NCBI GenBank assembly: GCA_036306585.1
Contig: JAXJZF010000004.1
Coordinates: 124,001-188,000 of the forward strand
Reading direction: 5' to 3'
Source of the DNA: Aphodovivens sp036306585
GTDB lineage: Bacteria > Actinomycetota > Coriobacteriia > Coriobacteriales > Eggerthellaceae
DNA: 64,000 nt
Positions within the stretch are counted from its first letter, which is position 1. Every line of letters starts with the position of its first letter. Below are positions 1-8,708 of the stretch, one piece after another. A program made the translations under genes and the position numbers. The notes beneath the pieces are model-generated. The model worked only from the letters and a program-made list of their open reading frames with translations, was not told the DNA's origin and did not search any database.

Positions 1-2
1 TC

Positions 3-785
3 GATACGGCGGGGCGCCTGCACACGTCCTCCGACCTCATGCGCGAGCTTGAGAAAGTGGTTAACGTAACGCGCAGGCGCTCGCAGATGCCCGTGTACAC
101 GGTGCTGGTGATCGATGCGACCACGGGCCAGAACGGCTTGCAGCAGGCGCGTGAATTCAACCGCGCCCTGCACTTGGACGCGCTCATCGTCACCAAGCTC
201 GATGGTACCGCGAAGGGCGGCATCGCGTTGGCGGTGTCGCACGAGCTTGAGCTCCCCATCATCAAGATCGGAGTGGGCGAGAGCATCGATGACCTGCGCG
301 ACTTCGACCCGGTGGACTTCGCCGCCGCCCTCATCGGCGATTTTGACGACCGCTACGATGAGGGAGGCTCGCCGACGGAAGCGTCCTCCAAGATCGCCTC
401 GCTGCAAGATGACGAACCTCGGCCTGCCGAGGCAGCGCAGCCCGCGGGCGAGGAGGATGCACAGCCTGCCGATGCCCTGTCCGACGAGCAGGAGACCGCC
501 TTTGAAGGGCAGGTGGAGGACCTCCAGGACGCCGCGCCTGCGGAGGATGCTGCGCTTGACGACGACCAACCTGGCGGCCATGCCGCGCTCGAACCGCAGA
601 TGGCAACCCCTGCTGCGACGGCCGATGGCGGCTTCGATGCCGACGATTCCGAGTTCACCGATGATGAGCTGGCGGAACTTGCCGTGATGGCCGCCGCCGA
701 CCAGGGAGAAACCTATCCCGAACCCGAATCGGAGCCTGAGCTCGAGCCCAAGCGCAAGAAGCACTTCTGGGAGAAGTGGTGGTAG
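3..785 (+). CDS. ftsY: Signal recognition particle receptor FtsY, 3' part
   Basis: The gene enters from the left edge; about 260 codons are visible. FtsY is the SRP receptor GTPase that docks ribosome-SRP complexes at the membrane. The visible part starts at the DTAGR GTPase motif and continues through VTKLDGTAKGG (guanine recognition) and IGVGESIDDLRDFDP, the normal end of the NG domain near base 345. About 145 further residues follow, rich in Asp, Glu, Ala and Pro, ending in a basic-aromatic tip (KRKKHFWEKWW). FtsY usually carries its acidic region at the N-terminus, so an acidic C-terminal tail is unusual. Family certain; function of the tail unknown. Confidence 0.93.
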   Translation, partial: DTAGRLHTSSDLMRELEKVVNVTRRRSQMPVYTVLVIDATTGQNGLQQAREFNRALHLDALIVTKLDGTAKGGIALAVSHELELPIIKIGVGESIDDLRDFDPVDFAAALIGDFDDRYDEGGSPTEASSKIASLQDDEPRPAEAAQPAGEEDAQPADALSDEQETAFEGQVEDLQDAAPAEDAALDDDQPGGHAALEPQMATPAATADGGFDADDSEFTDDELAELAVMAAADQGETYPEPESEPELEPKRKKHFWEKWW

Positions 786-787
786 GC

Positions 788-1273
788 ATGCTCATTCGCC
801 CGTTCGAACCGGCGGATATCCCCGCCATGCGCGTCATCTGGAACGAGGTGGTGCGCGCCGGCAACGCCTTCCCGCAGATCGACGAGCTTGCAACCGATGA
901 GGAGGCTGAGCGCTTCTTTGCGGCTCAGACGCGCACAGCGGTTGCGCTCGACGATGCCGGAATGGTGGCGGGCCTGTACATCCTCCACCCCAACAACGTC
1001 GGCCGTTGCGCCCATACCGCCAACACCAGCTACGCCGTGGCGTCGGGATGCAGGGGGCAGGGTGTCGGGCGCGCGCTCGTGCAGGACTCCCTCGACCAGC
1101 TTGCGCCCTGCGGCTTCAAGGGGTTGCAGTTCAACGCCGTCGTTGCCAGCAATGCCGCCGCTATCCATCTATACGAGAGCATGGGCTTTCGACGCATCGG
1201 CGTCATCGAGGGCGGTTTCCTTAACGACACGGGCGTTTACGAGGACATGATCATCTACCATCATCCCGCCTAG
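788..1273 (+). CDS. GNAT family N-acetyltransferase
   Basis: A 161-residue single-domain GNAT protein that would transfer an acetyl group from acetyl-CoA to an unknown amine. The acetyl-CoA loop is visible as RGQGVGRALVQ, and the late SNAAAIHLYESMGF segment is typical of the fold. ATG 788 is preferred over GTG 776 because the product then begins MLIRPFEPADIPAM, a standard GNAT start, and GAGAAG lies upstream. It follows the ftsY stop by two bases and is probably co-transcribed. Substrate cannot be assigned. Confidence 0.85.
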   Translation: MLIRPFEPADIPAMRVIWNEVVRAGNAFPQIDELATDEEAERFFAAQTRTAVALDDAGMVAGLYILHPNNVGRCAHTANTSYAVASGCRGQGVGRALVQDSLDQLAPCGFKGLQFNAVVASNAAAIHLYESMGFRRIGVIEGGFLNDTGVYEDMIIYHHPA

Positions 1274-1417
1274 GTTCCGCGGCTTTGCGGGCTCGATTTC
1301 GCAAGCCCGACATCGGGCTGAGCCGAATTCTTGAATTCCGAAAATAAATCTGGCAATCGCCTTCCACTCGTGGGAAAATTGCTCGCTGCATTTGTGGGCT
1401 CGAAAGGAAAGGAACGT

Positions 1418-2413
1418 ATGGCAACAGCTGCGAAGCTACTTCGTGTGCGTATCCTGCGCGGCATCCTGCTGGTTGCTGCGGGCGGTGTGTGCTGGGCGTT
1501 TTCCGGTACATGTGCGCAGCTGCTCACCTCGTCCTACGGGCTCGATCCGGGTTGGATCATCTCGATCCGCGTGCCCAGCGCGGCGGTGCTGTTCCTCATC
1601 CTTGCGTTCGCGCGAGAGCGCGCGCACCTGCTGGAAGCCCTGCGCGATTGGCGCACGATGCTGGGCATGGTTCTGTTCGCGCTTTTCGGCATCCTGCTCA
1701 CGCAATACGGCTACATCACGGCAATCTCCTACACCAACGCCGGCACGGGCACGGTCATGGAGCGCTTCGGCTTGGTACTGCTCACCATCCTGGTGTGCGT
1801 GACCTCTCGTCGTCTGCCCCGTGTTCGCGAGGTCGTTGGCGTTCTCATGGCAATCGCGGGCACGGTGCTCATCGCCACCAAGGGCAACCTCGGTGCTTTG
1901 GCCATCCCGCCCGAGGCGCTGTTCTGGGGTTTCATGCTGGCTTGCGGTTTCGTGGGCTATACGCTGCTTCCCGAGAAGATGCTGCAACGATGGGGGAGCA
2001 TCGTGGTCACCACGCTGGGTATGAGCGTTGCCGGCGTGATGGTGCTCGCTTTCGAGCAGCCGTGGGCTGTGCCGGTGCAGCTCTCTTTGGGCATGGTTGC
2101 CGCACTTGCCGCGATGGTGGTGTTCGGCACGTTTCTGGCGTATCTGCTGTTCCTGCAAGGCGTCAAGGAATGCGGATCCATGCGCGCGGGCATGGTGGGC
2201 TGCATCGAGCCCGTCGCCGCGACGGTGATATCGGCGGTGTGGTTGGGCACGGCGGTCACGTGGGCCGACGTTGCCGGCATGGCGCTCATCCTGGGCATGG
2301 TGGTGCTGGTGACGATCCGCCCCAAGCACGGGCATGGCACCGAAGAACCATCCGATACCCGGCAAGCCAATGAAACGAAGGAAGCGAAGGAGGTCGGAAG
2401 TGGAGCTGCGTAA
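1418..2413 (+). CDS. DMT/EamA-family transporter
   Basis: A 331-residue integral membrane protein with about ten hydrophobic helices in two EamA-like halves, the layout of the drug/metabolite exporter superfamily. ATG 1418 is chosen because AAAGGAAAGGA precedes it; the open frame extends upstream to TTG 1331 without a comparable ribosome site. The C-terminal tail is charged and probably cytoplasmic. It overlaps the next GNAT gene by 14 bases, so the two are likely translationally coupled. A role in metabolite efflux is a family-level inference; substrate unknown. Confidence 0.85.
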   Translation: MATAAKLLRVRILRGILLVAAGGVCWAFSGTCAQLLTSSYGLDPGWIISIRVPSAAVLFLILAFARERAHLLEALRDWRTMLGMVLFALFGILLTQYGYITAISYTNAGTGTVMERFGLVLLTILVCVTSRRLPRVREVVGVLMAIAGTVLIATKGNLGALAIPPEALFWGFMLACGFVGYTLLPEKMLQRWGSIVVTTLGMSVAGVMVLAFEQPWAVPVQLSLGMVAALAAMVVFGTFLAYLLFLQGVKECGSMRAGMVGCIEPVAATVISAVWLGTAVTWADVAGMALILGMVVLVTIRPKHGHGTEEPSDTRQANETKEAKEVGSGAA

Positions 2414-2936
2414 AGCCAACGAGTCTGAAATCGACTGCGTGATGGACATCCTGCTGGACGGTAAGGAATCGCTGCGTCGCCAAGGGCTCGACCAGTGGCA
2501 GGGCAAGGGCTACCCGGCGCGCGCCATCGTCGCTGCCGACGTGGCGAATGGGGTGTCGTACGTTATCGAGAGCCCGCAGGGCCATCTTGCGGCGACATGC
2601 ATGATCTCGTTCGACGGAGAGCCCGACTACGACGAGATCGACGGCGCATGGCTCACGTCCGGCACCTCGAAAAGCCCGACCTACGCGGTAATGCACCGCG
2701 TGGCGGTCGCCGCCGACAGCACGGGGCGCGGCTTCGCGCGCTGCCTGCTGGAAGAAGGCCTGCGCATCGCGCACCAAGGGGGTGCCGAGAGCTTGCGGGT
2801 AGACACGCACCCCGGCAACGCGCCCATGCTCAGCTTGCTGCGCTCGAGCGGCTTCTCGGAGTGCGGCATAATCCGCATCAAGCACGCCGACGGCGGCATT
2901 CCCGAGCGCATCGCCTTCGAGCAGATGGTGAGGTAG
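2400..2936 (+). CDS. GNAT family N-acetyltransferase
   Basis: A 178-residue acetyltransferase. The acetyl-CoA binding loop reads STGRGFARCLLEEGL, and DTHPGNAPMLSLLRSSGF is the usual late helix-strand of the fold. GTG 2400 follows an AGGAGGT ribosome site and lies inside the end of the transporter gene; the longer upstream frame only adds a lysine/arginine-rich shadow. The pairing with a DMT exporter suggests that the two handle the same small molecule, but nothing shows which. A strong terminator follows. Confidence 0.83.
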   Translation: MELRKANESEIDCVMDILLDGKESLRRQGLDQWQGKGYPARAIVAADVANGVSYVIESPQGHLAATCMISFDGEPDYDEIDGAWLTSGTSKSPTYAVMHRVAVAADSTGRGFARCLLEEGLRIAHQGGAESLRVDTHPGNAPMLSLLRSSGFSECGIIRIKHADGGIPERIAFEQMVR

Positions 2937-3022
2937 GGCGGTTCCGTCGCCGGGGTGGATCGACGGCGCAGCCTGCGGCCAGATCCCTCTGCCCCACGCA
3001 GCTTCTCGCAAAGTCTCATACG

Positions 3023-3053
3023 AAAAAGCCCCGTGCATTGCACGGGGCTTTTT
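3023..3053. terminator. Bidirectional intrinsic terminator
   Basis: A 9-bp perfect GC stem (GCCCCGTGC / GCACGGGGC) with a 3-base loop is flanked by five A on the left and five T on the right. It therefore works on both strands, ending the acetyltransferase unit and the convergent gdhA. Confidence 0.92.
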
Positions 3054-3079
3054 CATGCTGCGATGGGTTCGCCTGGGGC

Positions 3080-4411
3080 TTAGACGATGCCCTGGGCCAT
3101 CATGGCGTCGGCCAGCTTGGTGAATCCGGCGATGTTGGCGCCCATGACGAAGTTGCCCTCGTGGCCGTACTTCTTGGCCGCGTCGTCGGCTGCATGATAG
3201 ATGTTCTTCATGATACCCTGCAGCTTGGCGTCGACTTCCTCGAACGTCCAGGAAAGACGCTCGGAATTCTGCGACATCTCCAGGCCGGAAGTGGCAACGC
3301 CGCCGGCGTTGGCCGCCTTGCCGGGGAAGAAGGCGATGCCGTTCTGCAGCAGGTAGTCGGTGGCATCCATGGTGGTGGGCATGTTGGCGCCCTCGGCGAC
3401 GATCTTGCAGCCGTTTGCGACTAGCTGTTTAGCATCGTCGATGAACAGCTCGTTTTGCGTCGCGCAGGGAAGCGCGATGTCGCAGGCGATGCTCCACACG
3501 CCGCGGCCGTCGTGATATTCGACGCCTTCGCGGCGTTTAGCGTACTCGCTGATGCGGCCGCGCTCGACCTCCTTGATCTGCTTCAGCAGGTCCACATCGA
3601 TGCCGGCGGGGTCGTGGATCCAACCGGTGGAGTCGGACAAGGTGACCACCTTGGCGCCGAGCTGCTGGGCCTTCTCGGTGGCGTAGATCGCCACGTTACC
3701 CGAGCCGGACACGGTGACCGTTTTGCCCTCGAAGCTGTCGCCGTTGCAGTTCAGGTGCTCCTGCACCAGGTACACCAGGCCGTAGCCGGTGGCCTCGGTG
3801 CGCGCCAGCGAGCCGCCGAAGGTCAGGCCTTTGCCGGTGAGCACGCCGGTGAACTCGTTGCGGATGCGCTTGTACTGACCGAACATGTAACCGATCTCAC
3901 GGGCGCCGGTTCCAATGTCGCCGGCGGGAACGTCGGTGTTGGGGCCGATATGGCGGCATAGCTCGGTCATGAAGCTCTGGCAGAAGCGCATGATCTCCAT
4001 GTCGGACTTGCCCTTCGGATCGAAGTCCGAGCCGCCCTTGCCGCCGCCCATAGGCAGTGTGGTCAGGCTGTTCTTGAAGATCTGCTCGAATCCCAGGAAC
4101 TTGATGATGCCCAGGTTGACGGAAGGATGCAGGCGCAGGCCGCCCTTGTAGGGGCCAAGGCAGCTGTTGAACTCAACGCGGTATCCGCGGTTCACTTGGA
4201 CCTTGCCCTCGTCGTCTACCCAGGGGACGCGAAACATGACGACGCGCTCGGGCTCGACGATGCGCTCGAGCAGGCCGGCTGCCTCGTATTCCGGATGTGC
4301 GTCGATGACGGGCTCGAGGGAGGTGAGAACCTCGGTGACAGCCTGGATGAACTCTGGCTGATCCGCATTCTTCTCTTTGACCTGATCGATCACGCGGCTA
4401 ACATAGCTCAT
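3080..4411 (-). CDS. gdhA: NADP-specific glutamate dehydrogenase
   Basis: A 443-residue hexameric-type glutamate dehydrogenase making glutamate from 2-oxoglutarate and ammonia. Visible signatures include PMGGGKGGSDFDPKGKS with the catalytic lysine region, the DVPAGDIGTGAREIGYM segment, and the cofactor-domain glycine motif SGSGNVA. Length and sequence fit the bacterial anabolic NADP enzyme. The second ATG (4411) is chosen because AAGGAGG lies 9 bases before it; the first (4417) is only 3 bases from that site. It stands alone between a shared terminator and its own promoter. Confidence 0.95.
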   Translation of the reverse strand: MSYVSRVIDQVKEKNADQPEFIQAVTEVLTSLEPVIDAHPEYEAAGLLERIVEPERVVMFRVPWVDDEGKVQVNRGYRVEFNSCLGPYKGGLRLHPSVNLGIIKFLGFEQIFKNSLTTLPMGGGKGGSDFDPKGKSDMEIMRFCQSFMTELCRHIGPNTDVPAGDIGTGAREIGYMFGQYKRIRNEFTGVLTGKGLTFGGSLARTEATGYGLVYLVQEHLNCNGDSFEGKTVTVSGSGNVAIYATEKAQQLGAKVVTLSDSTGWIHDPAGIDVDLLKQIKEVERGRISEYAKRREGVEYHDGRGVWSIACDIALPCATQNELFIDDAKQLVANGCKIVAEGANMPTTMDATDYLLQNGIAFFPGKAANAGGVATSGLEMSQNSERLSWTFEEVDAKLQGIMKNIYHAADDAAKKYGHEGNFVMGANIAGFTKLADAMMAQGIV

Positions 4412-4449
4412 TGGCATAGACCTCCTTATGGTATAGGTACGGTGCCCCC

Positions 4450-4455
4450 ATTATA
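4450..4455 (-). promoter_or_regulatory. -10 box of gdhA
   Basis: A perfect TATAAT on the minus strand lies about 40 bases before the gdhA start. The matching -35 is weak (TTCCGA at 16 bp). Just upstream is TTGTTAAACAA (an 11-base near-palindrome), which could be a regulator site; this is inference. Confidence 0.55.
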
Positions 4456-4569
4456 AAAACGGCGCTTGCCTCGGAAGTGTTTGTTAAACAATTCGAAACA
4501 TCCGGCATCGCCGCCGCTTCGGCATCGGCCGCTTACCCGTGGCTCGCCTGCCAGCCCGTCACGCCCCGT

Positions 4570-4575
4570 TATAAT
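4570..4575 (+). promoter_or_regulatory. -10 box of serA
   Basis: A perfect TATAAT on the plus strand, 62 bases before the serA ATG. No convincing -35 hexamer is visible at 16-18 bp, so only the -10 is called. Confidence 0.5.
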
Positions 4576-4636
4576 GCGATGCAGAAGGTGCGCGGCGCGT
4601 TGCGCCGCAGCGTTGCACAGGCGAAAGGACTCCGCG

Positions 4637-6220
4637 ATGGATCAGAAAAAGGTTCTGGTTACCGACAAGATTGCAGACGCCGGCATCGACGTGCTGCGCG
4701 AAAAGGGTTTTCAAGTCGATGAGAAGCTGGGCCTTTCGCCCGAGGAGCTGGTGGATGTCATCCCCGATTACGATGCTCTCATCGTCCGATCGGGCACCAA
4801 GGTTACACGCGAGGTCATCGAGGCGGGCAAGAACCTTAAGATCATCGGCCGCGCGGGCGTGGGCGTGGACAACGTCGACGTTGCCGCTGCGACCGACCGC
4901 GGTGTGGTTGTGTGCAATGCGCCCACGTCCAACATCGTCTCGGCAGCCGAGCAGACCATGTGCTTGATGCTTGCAGCGGCGCGCCGTACCGCGCAGGCCA
5001 ACGCTTCCATGCATGCGCACAAGTGGGAGCGCGGCGATTTCATGGGCGTCGAGCTGTTCGAGAAGACGCTGGCCATCTTCGGCCTGGGCCGCATCGGCGG
5101 CTTGGTTGCCGAGCGCGCTCGCGCCTTCGGCATGAAGTTGGTGGGCTACGACCCGTACTACAGCCCCGAGCGTGCCGAGCAGCTGGGCGTGACGTTGTAC
5201 GACGAGATCGATGACATCCTGCCCATCGCCGACTTCATCACCGTGCACCTGCCCAAGACCAAGGAGACCATCGGCATGTTCGGGCCCGAGCAGTACGCCC
5301 GCATGAAGGACGGCGTCATCCTGGTGAATGCGGCGCGTGGCGGCATCTATAACATCGATTCGCTTGCCGACTTCATGGCCGCCGGTAAGATCTACGCCTG
5401 CGGCATCGACGTGTGGGAGGAGGAACCGTGCTTCGAAAGCCCGCTGCATGAGTTCGACAACGCCCTGCTCACGCCCCATCTGGGTGCATCCACCAAGGAA
5501 GCCCAGCTGCGTGCCGGCGTGCAGACCGCCGAGTTCGTGGCGTCGGGCCTTGAAGGCTCCATCGTCCCCACCGCCATCAACATGACGCCGGTCCCCCCCG
5601 AGGTTCTCAGCGCGGTCGGGCCTTACGTGCCCGCCTGCCAGCTGATGGGCAGCGTCCTCGCGCAGATCGATGGCGAGGTTCCGCGCGACCTGAAGGTCGA
5701 GCTGCAGGGCGCCCTCATCTCGTCGGATCCCTCCATTTTGGTTGCCGGCACGCTTAAGGGCCTGCTCACTTATCACTCCACCACCACTGTCACACCCGTC
5801 AACGCATCGGCCATCGCCAAACGCCACGGCATCAAGGTGGAGACGGCGGGAGAGCGCGAGGCAGGCGGCTATTCCTCGGCGGTGCGCGTGGTCGCCGACG
5901 GCGTCGAGATCGCCTGCACGATGGTGGACGCCACCGAGAAGCCGCGCCTCATCTCGCTGCTCGGCTACAAGATGGATATCGCGCCGGGTGCTCGCTCCCT
6001 TATTTTCGAGTACATTGACGCTCCGGGCCGCGTGGGCACCATCGGTACCATCCTGGGCGAGGCGGGCATCAACATAACCACCATGCAGATCGGCACCAAG
6101 CCCGAGGAGCAGTGCGCTTTGGTGTACATGAATGTGGAGGGCGAAATCACCGATGCCGTGCTCCACACTCTTCGCGAGAGGGTTCCCGACTTGAAGAACC
6201 TGTGGTCTGTGAACCTGTAG
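4637..6220 (+). CDS. serA: D-3-phosphoglycerate dehydrogenase
   Basis: A 527-residue long-form SerA, which oxidises 3-phosphoglycerate to 3-phosphohydroxypyruvate with NAD in serine synthesis. Order: substrate lobe, NAD-binding lobe with GLGRIGG near residue 150, catalytic Arg in NAARGGI, Glu in WEEEP and His in HLGAST near 281, an intervening domain, and a C-terminal ACT domain (DAPGRVGTIGTILGEAGIN) from about residue 455. ATG 4637 follows GAAAGGAC; the open frame extends 57 codons upstream without support. The ACT domain implies serine or another amino-acid feedback. Confidence 0.95.
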   Translation: MDQKKVLVTDKIADAGIDVLREKGFQVDEKLGLSPEELVDVIPDYDALIVRSGTKVTREVIEAGKNLKIIGRAGVGVDNVDVAAATDRGVVVCNAPTSNIVSAAEQTMCLMLAAARRTAQANASMHAHKWERGDFMGVELFEKTLAIFGLGRIGGLVAERARAFGMKLVGYDPYYSPERAEQLGVTLYDEIDDILPIADFITVHLPKTKETIGMFGPEQYARMKDGVILVNAARGGIYNIDSLADFMAAGKIYACGIDVWEEEPCFESPLHEFDNALLTPHLGASTKEAQLRAGVQTAEFVASGLEGSIVPTAINMTPVPPEVLSAVGPYVPACQLMGSVLAQIDGEVPRDLKVELQGALISSDPSILVAGTLKGLLTYHSTTTVTPVNASAIAKRHGIKVETAGEREAGGYSSAVRVVADGVEIACTMVDATEKPRLISLLGYKMDIAPGARSLIFEYIDAPGRVGTIGTILGEAGINITTMQIGTKPEEQCALVYMNVEGEITDAVLHTLRERVPDLKNLWSVNL

Positions 6221-6223
6221 CAG

Positions 6224-6242
6224 CGGCAGATCGAATCTGCCG
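6224..6242 (+). terminator. Hairpin just after serA
   Basis: CGGCAGAT and ATCTGCCG form an 8-bp perfect stem with a 3-base loop four bases after the serA stop. There is no clear T-run, so it may protect the 3' end rather than terminate. Confidence 0.4.
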
Positions 6243-6303
6243 GATTCGATTCATCAAGACTATTTGAAAACCTGCGACTTGTACGGAAAATGTGATACGT
6301 TTC

Positions 6304-6325
6304 GTGCCGGCCCATTGGCCGGCAC
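6304..6325 (+). promoter_or_regulatory. Hairpin in the leuA leader
   Basis: GTGCCGGCC and GGCCGGCAC form a 9-bp perfect stem with a CATT loop, 30 bases before leuA. It is followed by GTTTG rather than a T-run. No leucine-rich leader peptide is visible, so a classical attenuator is not supported; it could be a weak terminator or an mRNA structure. Confidence 0.4.
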
Positions 6326-6354
6326 GTTTGCGTTCGAATCGGAAAGGAATCGTC

Positions 6355-7887
6355 ATGACGCGTAAGATCAACATCTTCGACACCACGCTGCGCGACGGCG
6401 AGCAATCGCCGGGCGCGAGCATGAACACGGAAGAGAAGCTGGTGATGGCGCGTCAGCTGCTGCGATTGGGCGTGGATGTCATCGAAGCCGGCTTCCCTGT
6501 CTCCTCGCCGGGCGATTTCGAGAGCGTGCGTCGCATCGCCGAGTTGGCGGGCGATGCCGCTACCGTGTGCGCGCTCACCCGTGCGGTCGATAAGGACATC
6601 GACGCCGCTGCGGATGCGCTCAGATATGCCAAGCGACCCCGCATTCACACCGGTTTGGGAGTTTCTCCCAGCCATCTTCATGAGAAGCTGCGCATCACCG
6701 AGGAGGAGTGCCTGGAGCGCACCGCCTATTGCGTGTCCTACGCGAAGAAATTCGTGGACGATGTGCAGTTCTATGCGGAGGATGCCGGACGCTCTGACTA
6801 CGATTTTCTCGTACGCGTCATCCAATGCGCCATCGACAACGGCGCCACCGTGGTGAACATCCCCGACACCACCGGCTACTCCATGCCTGACGAGTTCGGC
6901 CGCCGCATCAAATACCTCATGGACAATGTGAACGGCATCGAGAACGTCACGCTGTCGGTCCATTGCCACAACGATCTAGGGATGGCAACCGCATTGTCGC
7001 TGGCAGGCGTGCGCAACGGTGCGACACAGGTGGAATGCACCGTCAACGGTCTGGGCGAGCGTGCGGGCAATACCGCCATGGAGGAAGTGGTGATGGCCAT
7101 CCGCATGCACGGCAACGAGCTGGATGCCCATACCGACATCAACACCCGAGAGTTCGTGAAGGCCAGCCGCCTACTCACCTCCATCACCGGCATGGGCGTG
7201 CAGGCGAACAAGGCCATCGTGGGAGCCAATGCCTTCGCTCATTCTTCGGGCATCCACCAGGATGGTGTGCTGAAAGCGCGTGATACTTACGAGATCATCG
7301 ACCCCGAAGAAGTGGGCGCCGGTCACAGCCAGATCGTGCTGACGGCGCGCAGCGGCCATGCGGCGCTGAAGCATCGCCTGGAGGTGCTTGGGTATGAATT
7401 CGACGCCGAAACCCTCGATGAGCTTTACGAGGCTTTTCTGAATCTGGCAGACAAGAAGAAGGAAGTTTACGACGAGGATCTGGAAAGCCTCATCAATGAG
7501 CGCGGCCGCAACGTGAACGCCATCTACACGTTGGAAGGCGTGCAAATCAGCTGCGGTTTCCCGCTTACGCCCACTGCCACCGTTACCTTGCGTAACCAGG
7601 CCGACCAGGTGGTTACCGCATGCGACTACGGCACCGGCCCCATCGATGCAATGTGCAAGGCGATCAATCGCATCGTCCAAGTGGAAAACGACCTGACGGA
7701 ATTCTCGGTTCAAGCCATTACTCGTGGCGTCGATGCCATAGGCGAAGTGACTATACGCGTGACCGCCCCCGACGGCGAAGCATACACCGGTCGCGGCGCC
7801 GACGGCGACATCGTGGTGTCTTCTACCAAGGCTTACCTGAACGCGCTGAACCGTCTGCTTAACGACAAGTTGGAGCATCGCCGTTAA
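6355..7887 (+). CDS. leuA: 2-isopropylmalate synthase
   Basis: A 510-residue LeuA condensing acetyl-CoA with 2-oxoisovalerate, the first committed step of leucine synthesis. Signatures are DTTLRDGEQSPG at the N-terminus, the metal-binding HCHNDLGMAT, and HSSGIHQDG, followed by LTARSGHAALKHRLE and a C-terminal regulatory (LeuA dimer) domain. ATG 6355 follows GGAAAGGAA. The HSSGIHQDG and LTARSGHAALKH segments favour LeuA over citramalate or homocitrate synthase. It is the only leu gene here; leuBCD lie elsewhere. Confidence 0.93.
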   Translation: MTRKINIFDTTLRDGEQSPGASMNTEEKLVMARQLLRLGVDVIEAGFPVSSPGDFESVRRIAELAGDAATVCALTRAVDKDIDAAADALRYAKRPRIHTGLGVSPSHLHEKLRITEEECLERTAYCVSYAKKFVDDVQFYAEDAGRSDYDFLVRVIQCAIDNGATVVNIPDTTGYSMPDEFGRRIKYLMDNVNGIENVTLSVHCHNDLGMATALSLAGVRNGATQVECTVNGLGERAGNTAMEEVVMAIRMHGNELDAHTDINTREFVKASRLLTSITGMGVQANKAIVGANAFAHSSGIHQDGVLKARDTYEIIDPEEVGAGHSQIVLTARSGHAALKHRLEVLGYEFDAETLDELYEAFLNLADKKKEVYDEDLESLINERGRNVNAIYTLEGVQISCGFPLTPTATVTLRNQADQVVTACDYGTGPIDAMCKAINRIVQVENDLTEFSVQAITRGVDAIGEVTIRVTAPDGEAYTGRGADGDIVVSSTKAYLNALNRLLNDKLEHRR

Positions 7888-7921
7888 AAGACGTCGCTTC
7901 TTGAAGCGATGGGGAAGAAGC

Positions 7922-7951
7922 GGGGCCCTGCCTTTCATGTGGCGGGGCCCC
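7922..7951 (+). terminator. Terminator after leuA
   Basis: An 11-bp stem with one wobble pair (GGGGCCCTGCC / GGCGGGGCCCC) and an 8-base loop, followed by TCTGCGTTTC. The tail is poor but the stem is very strong. It also lies just past the convergent gene ending at 7980. Confidence 0.7.
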
Positions 7952-7979
7952 TCTGCGTTTCATGGGGTGCAAAGGGGCT

Positions 7980-8693
7980 TTACTGCTCGGTGACTACCTT
8001 CGACGATACCACGTTGCTCGGCGAGATAAGGATCACGCTAGCCGTTCCGGTTTGCGCTGCGTCGACGTAGAACGCGTTGTTGGTCGCTTGCGCGTCTGCT
8101 GCATCTTCCTCGGCTTCGGTGCAGATGACGATGTCGATGCCGGAGATGCGCTGCACCTTCCATCGGTCCGGCGTGATGACGACGGTGAAGTCCACGGAGG
8201 CGTCGGCGAACGCGCGCATGCAGCTGGCAACCTCCAGCTGGGTGACGCCGTCCCCGGCGCTCATCACGCCGATACGCCGAGCGCCGCATTTGAGGATGGT
8301 CCCTTCTCGATAGAGCGACGCGTCGGCGCAATCGATCGTCAGGACGTGGGCACCCTTGCTCAGGTAGTCGGCTTCGAGGGCGTCGATGTCAACGGGCGCG
8401 GGCTCGTCGTCGAAGACGAGCGAGGAGGAGCCCAGGGCGATGGACGGCGTGCTGGTTTCCCGGGCATCCGTCGCTTCGGAACCCTCGTCGTCCTCTTGCG
8501 TTTCGGGGTCGACAGTGCCTTCGTAGACGATGGCGGTGTAGCCGTCCATCTCGCCCACGGTGTCGTCGATGGTGGTGGCGACGACGTTCCAGGAATGCCC
8601 GGCAACCATGTACCAACCCAACCCGACCAGGCTAAGCACGATCAGGAGGGCGAATACCACCAAAGCGATCTTTTCGCGAGAGGATTTCTGCAT
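7980..8693 (-). CDS. Membrane-anchored extracytoplasmic protein, function unknown
   Basis: A 237-residue protein with a short basic N-terminus and one transmembrane helix (about residues 8-31), then an outside domain. A low-complexity acidic stretch (about 55-85) separates the anchor from the C-terminal domain. The stretch HVLTIDCADASLYREGT followed by CGARRIGVM faintly recalls metallophosphoesterase or 5'-nucleotidase strands, but no metal-binding His/Asn set is visible, so I assign no enzyme. GGAAGGA precedes the ATG, overlapping a TATAAT box. Confidence 0.75.
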   Translation of the reverse strand: MQKSSREKIALVVFALLIVLSLVGLGWYMVAGHSWNVVATTIDDTVGEMDGYTAIVYEGTVDPETQEDDEGSEATDARETSTPSIALGSSSLVFDDEPAPVDIDALEADYLSKGAHVLTIDCADASLYREGTILKCGARRIGVMSAGDGVTQLEVASCMRAFADASVDFTVVITPDRWKVQRISGIDIVICTEAEEDAADAQATNNAFYVDAAQTGTASVILISPSNVVSSKVVTEQ

Positions 8694-8702
8694 AGTCCTT
8701 CC

Positions 8703-8708
8703 ATTATA
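8703..8708 (-). promoter_or_regulatory. -10 box with very short leader
   Basis: A perfect TATAAT on the minus strand lies about 9 bases before the ATG of the anchored protein gene. If it is the promoter, the mRNA leader is only a few bases or absent. The -35 region is weak. Confidence 0.4.

Noticed and set aside
1331..1417. TTG 1331 as start of the DMT transporter
   Set aside because: It has no ribosome site, while ATG 1418 follows AAAGGAAAGGA and gives a standard transporter N-terminus.
6225..6354. Leucine attenuator before leuA
   Set aside because: No short leader peptide with leucine codons is visible and the hairpin lacks a T-run.
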